Origin: Streptomyces roseoverticillatus
GTDB taxonomy: Bacteria; Actinomycetota; Actinomycetes; Streptomycetales; Streptomycetaceae
Assembly (NCBI RefSeq): GCF_000719265.1
Contig: NZ_JOFL01000033.1
Coordinates: 24,172-88,171 of the forward strand
Direction: 5' to 3'
DNA: 64,000 bases
Shown piece by piece: positions 61,380 to 64,000 of the stretch. A model generated the notes under the pieces. That model did no database searches. It saw only the letters and a program-made list of their open reading frames with translations, and was not told the origin of the DNA. The position numbers and the translations under genes are program-made. The first letter of the stretch is position 1. Each line of letters begins with the position of its first letter.

Positions 61380-62438
61380 GTGAACGAGACCGTTCCAGGG
61401 GCCGCCGCTCAGGCTGTCCCGGACTCCGACGTGCCCGCCGCCGGGCGCGGCCCGGCCCCGAGCCGCCGGGCCGCACTGCTCGTCGCCGGCGTGGCCGCGC
61501 TCGCCCTCTGCGCGGCGCTCAGCCTCGCCGCGGGCTCCCGCGCGGTGCCCCTGGGCACCGTGTGGCACGCCCTGGCCGGGGACGACGCCGGCCGCGACGG
61601 CCTGGTCGTCACCGGCCTGCGCGTCCCGCGCACCGTCATCGGCCTCGCCGTCGGCGCGGCGCTCGGCGTCGCGGGAGCCGTCGCCCAGGGCGTCACCCGC
61701 AACCCCCTGGCCTCGCCCACCACGCTCGGCATCAACGCCGGGGCGAGCTTCGCCGTCGTCACCGCCATCTACGCGCTGCGCCTCGAACACCCCGCGCAGT
61801 ACCTGTGGTTCGCCTTCGGCGGCGCCGCGCTCGCCACCGTCGCCGTCCTCGCGCTCGCCCGCCGCGCCGGCGAACTCGACCCCGTACGGCTCGCGCTCGG
61901 CGGGACCGTCCTCGCCGCCGTCCTCGCCTCCTGGACCTCCGCGGTGATGCTCGCGAGCCACCGCACCCTGGACGAGGCCCGCTTCTGGCTGGCCGGGTCG
62001 CTCGCCGGGCGCCGGACCGACATCCTGCTGCCCGTCCTCGCGCCTCTGGTCGCCGGCCTCGTGCTCGCCCTCGCCATCGCGCCCGCCCTCAACGCCCTCG
62101 CCCTCGGCGACGAGACCGCGCAGGCGCTCGGCGTGCCGGTCGCCAGGGTCCGCGCCGCCGGCGGGCTGGCCGTCGTCCTGCTCGCCGCGTCCTCCGTCGC
62201 CGTCGCGGGCCCGCTGTCCTTCGTGGGGCTCGCCGCCCCGCACCTCGTCCGCAGGCTGCTCGGCGCGGACCACCGCTGGCTGGTCCCCGGCTGCCTCGTC
62301 GCGGGCCCGCTGCTGCTCCTCGGCTCCGACATCGCCGGCCGGGTCGTCCTCGCCCCCGCCGAACTGGAGGTCGGCATCGTCACGGCCTTCCTCGGCGCCC
62401 CCGTGCTGGCCCTCCTCGCACGGAAGGCGGCCCGATGA
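61380..62438 (+). CDS. Iron-siderophore ABC transporter permease 1 (FecCD family)
   Basis: 352 residues; GTG start just downstream of the iron box, nearly leaderless. A ~25-residue soluble N-terminus, then FecCD helices with the family motifs VPRTVIGLAVGAALGVAGAVAQGVTRNPLASPTTLGINAGASFAVV and LGDETAQALGVPVARVRAAGGLAVVLLAASSVAVAGPLSFVGLAAPHLVRRLLG (cytoplasmic G-D coupling loop). About nine to ten helices. The binding protein is not visible in the window. Overlaps permease 2 by 4 bases. Confidence 0.94.
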   Translation: MNETVPGAAAQAVPDSDVPAAGRGPAPSRRAALLVAGVAALALCAALSLAAGSRAVPLGTVWHALAGDDAGRDGLVVTGLRVPRTVIGLAVGAALGVAGAVAQGVTRNPLASPTTLGINAGASFAVVTAIYALRLEHPAQYLWFAFGGAALATVAVLALARRAGELDPVRLALGGTVLAAVLASWTSAVMLASHRTLDEARFWLAGSLAGRRTDILLPVLAPLVAGLVLALAIAPALNALALGDETAQALGVPVARVRAAGGLAVVLLAASSVAVAGPLSFVGLAAPHLVRRLLGADHRWLVPGCLVAGPLLLLGSDIAGRVVLAPAELEVGIVTAFLGAPVLALLARKAAR

Positions 62439-63658
62439 GCGACAGGACCGCACAGGGCGGGGCCGGTTCCGGGGCCGGTGCCGGCGCGGGGGCGGGCGCG
62501 GCCCGGGCGGCGCAGCCGTCACCGCCGGTGGACACGGGCCCCCGGCCGGACGCACGGCGGAGCCCGGCGGGGGCGCACTCTTCCCGAGAACCCCGCCTCC
62601 GGCGCCCCTTCCGGCACCGCTTCCGCGCGAGCGGTCCCGGCGCGCTCGCCCGGCAGCGCCGCCGCATCGCCCTCCTCTCCGCCGCTGCCGCACTCCTCCT
62701 CGCCGTCCTCCTCGCCCTCGGGCTCGGCGCGGGCGAGGTGCACGTGCCGCCTCTTGACGCGCTACGGGCCCTCCTCGGCCTCGGCGACACCGCCGACGTG
62801 ATGCTCGTTCAGGAACTGCGCGCCCCCCGCGCCGTCGCCGCGATCGTCGCCGGTGCCGGGCTCGCCGTCGCCGGGGCCGTGATGCAGCGCGTGCTGCGCA
62901 ACCCGCTCGCCTCCCCGGACGTGGTCGGCGTGACCGGCGGCGCCTCCCTCGGCGCGGTCGCCGTCCTCGCCACCGGCGCCCCCGCCGCGCTCACCCCTGC
63001 GGGGGCGCTCGGCGGCGGGATGCTGGCGGCCCTGCTGCTCGCCGCGCTCTCCTGGCGCGGCGGGGTCACCGTCACCCGGATCGTGCTCGTCGGCCTCGCC
63101 GTGCAGCAGGGGCTCGCCGCCGTCGTGAACCTCTTCATCGTCCGGTTCCCGGCCGAACTCGCCGCGGACGCCCTGCAGTGGACCACCGGCTCGGTCTACG
63201 GCCGGACCTGGACCGAGACGGGCACCGGCGGCGTGCTCGTCCTGGCCGGCATCGTCCTCGCCCTCGCCGGCCACCGCAGGCTCGCCGTCCTCGACCTCGG
63301 CGACGAGTCCGCCGGCGGGCTCGGCCTCGCCCCGAACGCGGCCCGCCTCCAGCTCCTCCTGCTCGCCGTCCTCCTGGCGTCCGTCGCGGCCGCCCTCACC
63401 GGGCCCGTCGGCTTCGTCGCCCTGGCCGTCCCGCACGTCGTGCGGTTCCTGGCCGGGCCCCCGACGGCCGGCTCGCTCGCCCTCACCGCGCTCGGCGGCG
63501 CCGTCCTGCTGCTCGCCTCCGACCTCGCCGTCCTGCACCTGCTGCCCGTCCACGGCCTGCCCGTCGGGGTCGTCACCGCCACGCTCGGGGCGCCCTGGCT
63601 GCTCGTCCTGATGCTGCGCCAACTCAAGCCCGCCACCGCTGGGAGCACCGCCCGATGA
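62435..63658 (+). CDS. Iron-siderophore ABC transporter permease 2 (FecCD family)
   Basis: 407 residues; ATGA overlap with the previous gene. An unusual ~75-residue hydrophilic N-terminus (Gly/Ala run, then Pro/Arg) precedes helices. Signature: LRAPRAVAAIVAGAGLAVAGAVMQRVLRNPLASPDVVGVTGGASLGAVAVL and LGDESAGGLGLAPNAARLQLLLLAVLLASVAAALTGPVGFVALAVPHVVRFLAG. Forms a heterodimer with permease 1. Coupled to the ATPase-like gene at 63655. Confidence 0.93.
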   Translation: MSDRTAQGGAGSGAGAGAGAGAARAAQPSPPVDTGPRPDARRSPAGAHSSREPRLRRPFRHRFRASGPGALARQRRRIALLSAAAALLLAVLLALGLGAGEVHVPPLDALRALLGLGDTADVMLVQELRAPRAVAAIVAGAGLAVAGAVMQRVLRNPLASPDVVGVTGGASLGAVAVLATGAPAALTPAGALGGGMLAALLLAALSWRGGVTVTRIVLVGLAVQQGLAAVVNLFIVRFPAELAADALQWTTGSVYGRTWTETGTGGVLVLAGIVLALAGHRRLAVLDLGDESAGGLGLAPNAARLQLLLLAVLLASVAAALTGPVGFVALAVPHVVRFLAGPPTAGSLALTALGGAVLLLASDLAVLHLLPVHGLPVGVVTATLGAPWLLVLMLRQLKPATAGSTAR

Positions 63659-64000
63659 GCGACGACCGCCGCACGCCCCCACCAGGCCCCGCCCCCGCCC
63701 ACGGCCCGGCGACCGCCGGTGGGGCCACGTCCGCCCCCGCTGCCGCGCACGGTCCGGCGCCCGCGCACGGTCCGGCGACGGCTCCGCACGACCATGGCCC
63801 AGTGCCTGCCGGTGGCCCTGTGCCTGCCGACGGCCGCGGGCCCGCGCCCTCCCACGCCCCCGCTGCGGCGCACGCCCCGCTGACTGCCGGTGGCCCCGCC
63901 TCCGCCCACGGCCCGGCGACCGCCGGTGGGGCCACGTCCGCCCCCGCTGCCGCGCACGGTCCGGCGCCCGCGCACGGTCCGGCGACGGCTCCGCACGACC
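63655..64000 (+). CDS. Start of a probable siderophore ABC ATPase with His/Pro/Ala-rich extension (cut by window end)
   Basis: Partial gene: about 115 codons visible. ATG overlaps the permease 2 stop (ATGA). It starts MSDDRRTPPPGPAPAHGPAT and is entirely low complexity so far, rich in His, Pro, Ala and Gly, with HGP and PHD motifs, without Walker motifs yet. Position after two FecCD permeases makes an ATP-binding protein most likely. The extension is not normal for FecE/FhuC proteins, and a separate His-rich protein is possible. Confidence 0.55.
   Translation, partial: MSDDRRTPPPGPAPAHGPATAGGATSAPAAAHGPAPAHGPATAPHDHGPVPAGGPVPADGRGPAPSHAPAAAHAPLTAGGPASAHGPATAGGATSAPAAAHGPAPAHGPATAPHD
63695..64000 (+). 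repeat. 99-base perfect repeat coding the His/Pro-rich extension
   Basis: 63695-63793 and 63902-64000 are identical over 99 bases, offset 207 bases (69 codons). The window stops at the end of the second copy; further copies are possible. Confidence 0.9.

Overview
This window looks like a piece of a Streptomyces chromosome. Base composition is very G+C rich, third codon positions are almost all G or C, and GTG and TTG starts are common. Typical Streptomyces genes are present: a second SepF, secreted streptogrisin-type proteases with a subtilisin-inhibitor homologue, ScpAB next to an orphan ParA, and a DmdR/IdeR-type iron box. From memory (not checked), the order pyrG - Nudix - TPR ATPase - ald - parA-like - scpAB - rluB - tyrA - cmk - plsC - der - ... 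- sepF-like - ... - dnaE2 - dinB-like matches the S. coelicolor core around SCO1776 down to about SCO1735. Accessory insertions interrupt it.

Layout. 1-6.9 kb: the 5' end of a GH15 trehalase/glucoamylase-type gene, pyrG, an ADP-ribose-type Nudix hydrolase, an AfsR-like TPR ATPase and alanine dehydrogenase. 7-12 kb: a tightly coupled chromosome-maintenance operon (ParA-type ATPase, ribbon-helix-helix-like partner, ScpA, ScpB, pseudouridine synthase). 12-18 kb: a nucleotidyltransferase and DUF952 pair, then tyrA, cmk, plsC and der. 18-30 kb: hypotheticals, a GT4 glycosyltransferase pair, orphan cytochrome oxidase subunit I, an I78 inhibitor, a PAP2 phosphatase, a membrane mannosyltransferase-like protein, an MFS exporter, an acyl-CoA dehydrogenase and SepF. 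30-36 kb: a DUF5685 protein with a cysteine-rich tail, then a three-gene flavin-monooxygenase/DUF1684 operon. 36-41 kb: two streptogrisin-like proteases, an SPFH protein and a subtilisin-type inhibitor. 41-48 kb: an oligopeptide-type ABC operon with a fused double ATPase, and a terpene-synthase-like protein lacking the usual metal motifs. 48-57 kb: a cupin, a 34-residue metallothionein-like peptide, DUF402, a lipase, and an ImuB-like/DnaE2 pair under a SOS-like box. 57-64 kb: TetR with a perfect operator facing a rhomboid-like protein, an amino-acid permease facing an Lrp regulator, an AccD-AccA fusion, and an iron-box-controlled siderophore ABC operon that runs off the window.

Features that stand out: (i) a GC-rich inverted-repeat element occurs at least six times; five copies are intergenic and one is inside the ABC ATPase gene, where it is tandemly duplicated in frame. 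(ii) A different palindrome appears to have inserted in frame into a flavin monooxygenase gene, which also carries a rare TTA codon. (iii) A likely cysteine-attenuator leader peptide lies on the wrong strand beside the monooxygenase operon. (iv) The siderophore ATPase gene starts with a His/Pro/Ala-rich extension containing a 99-bp perfect repeat. (v) The last 37 bp of der are repeated just downstream. I saw no CRISPR array, rRNA, tRNA or insertion sequence.
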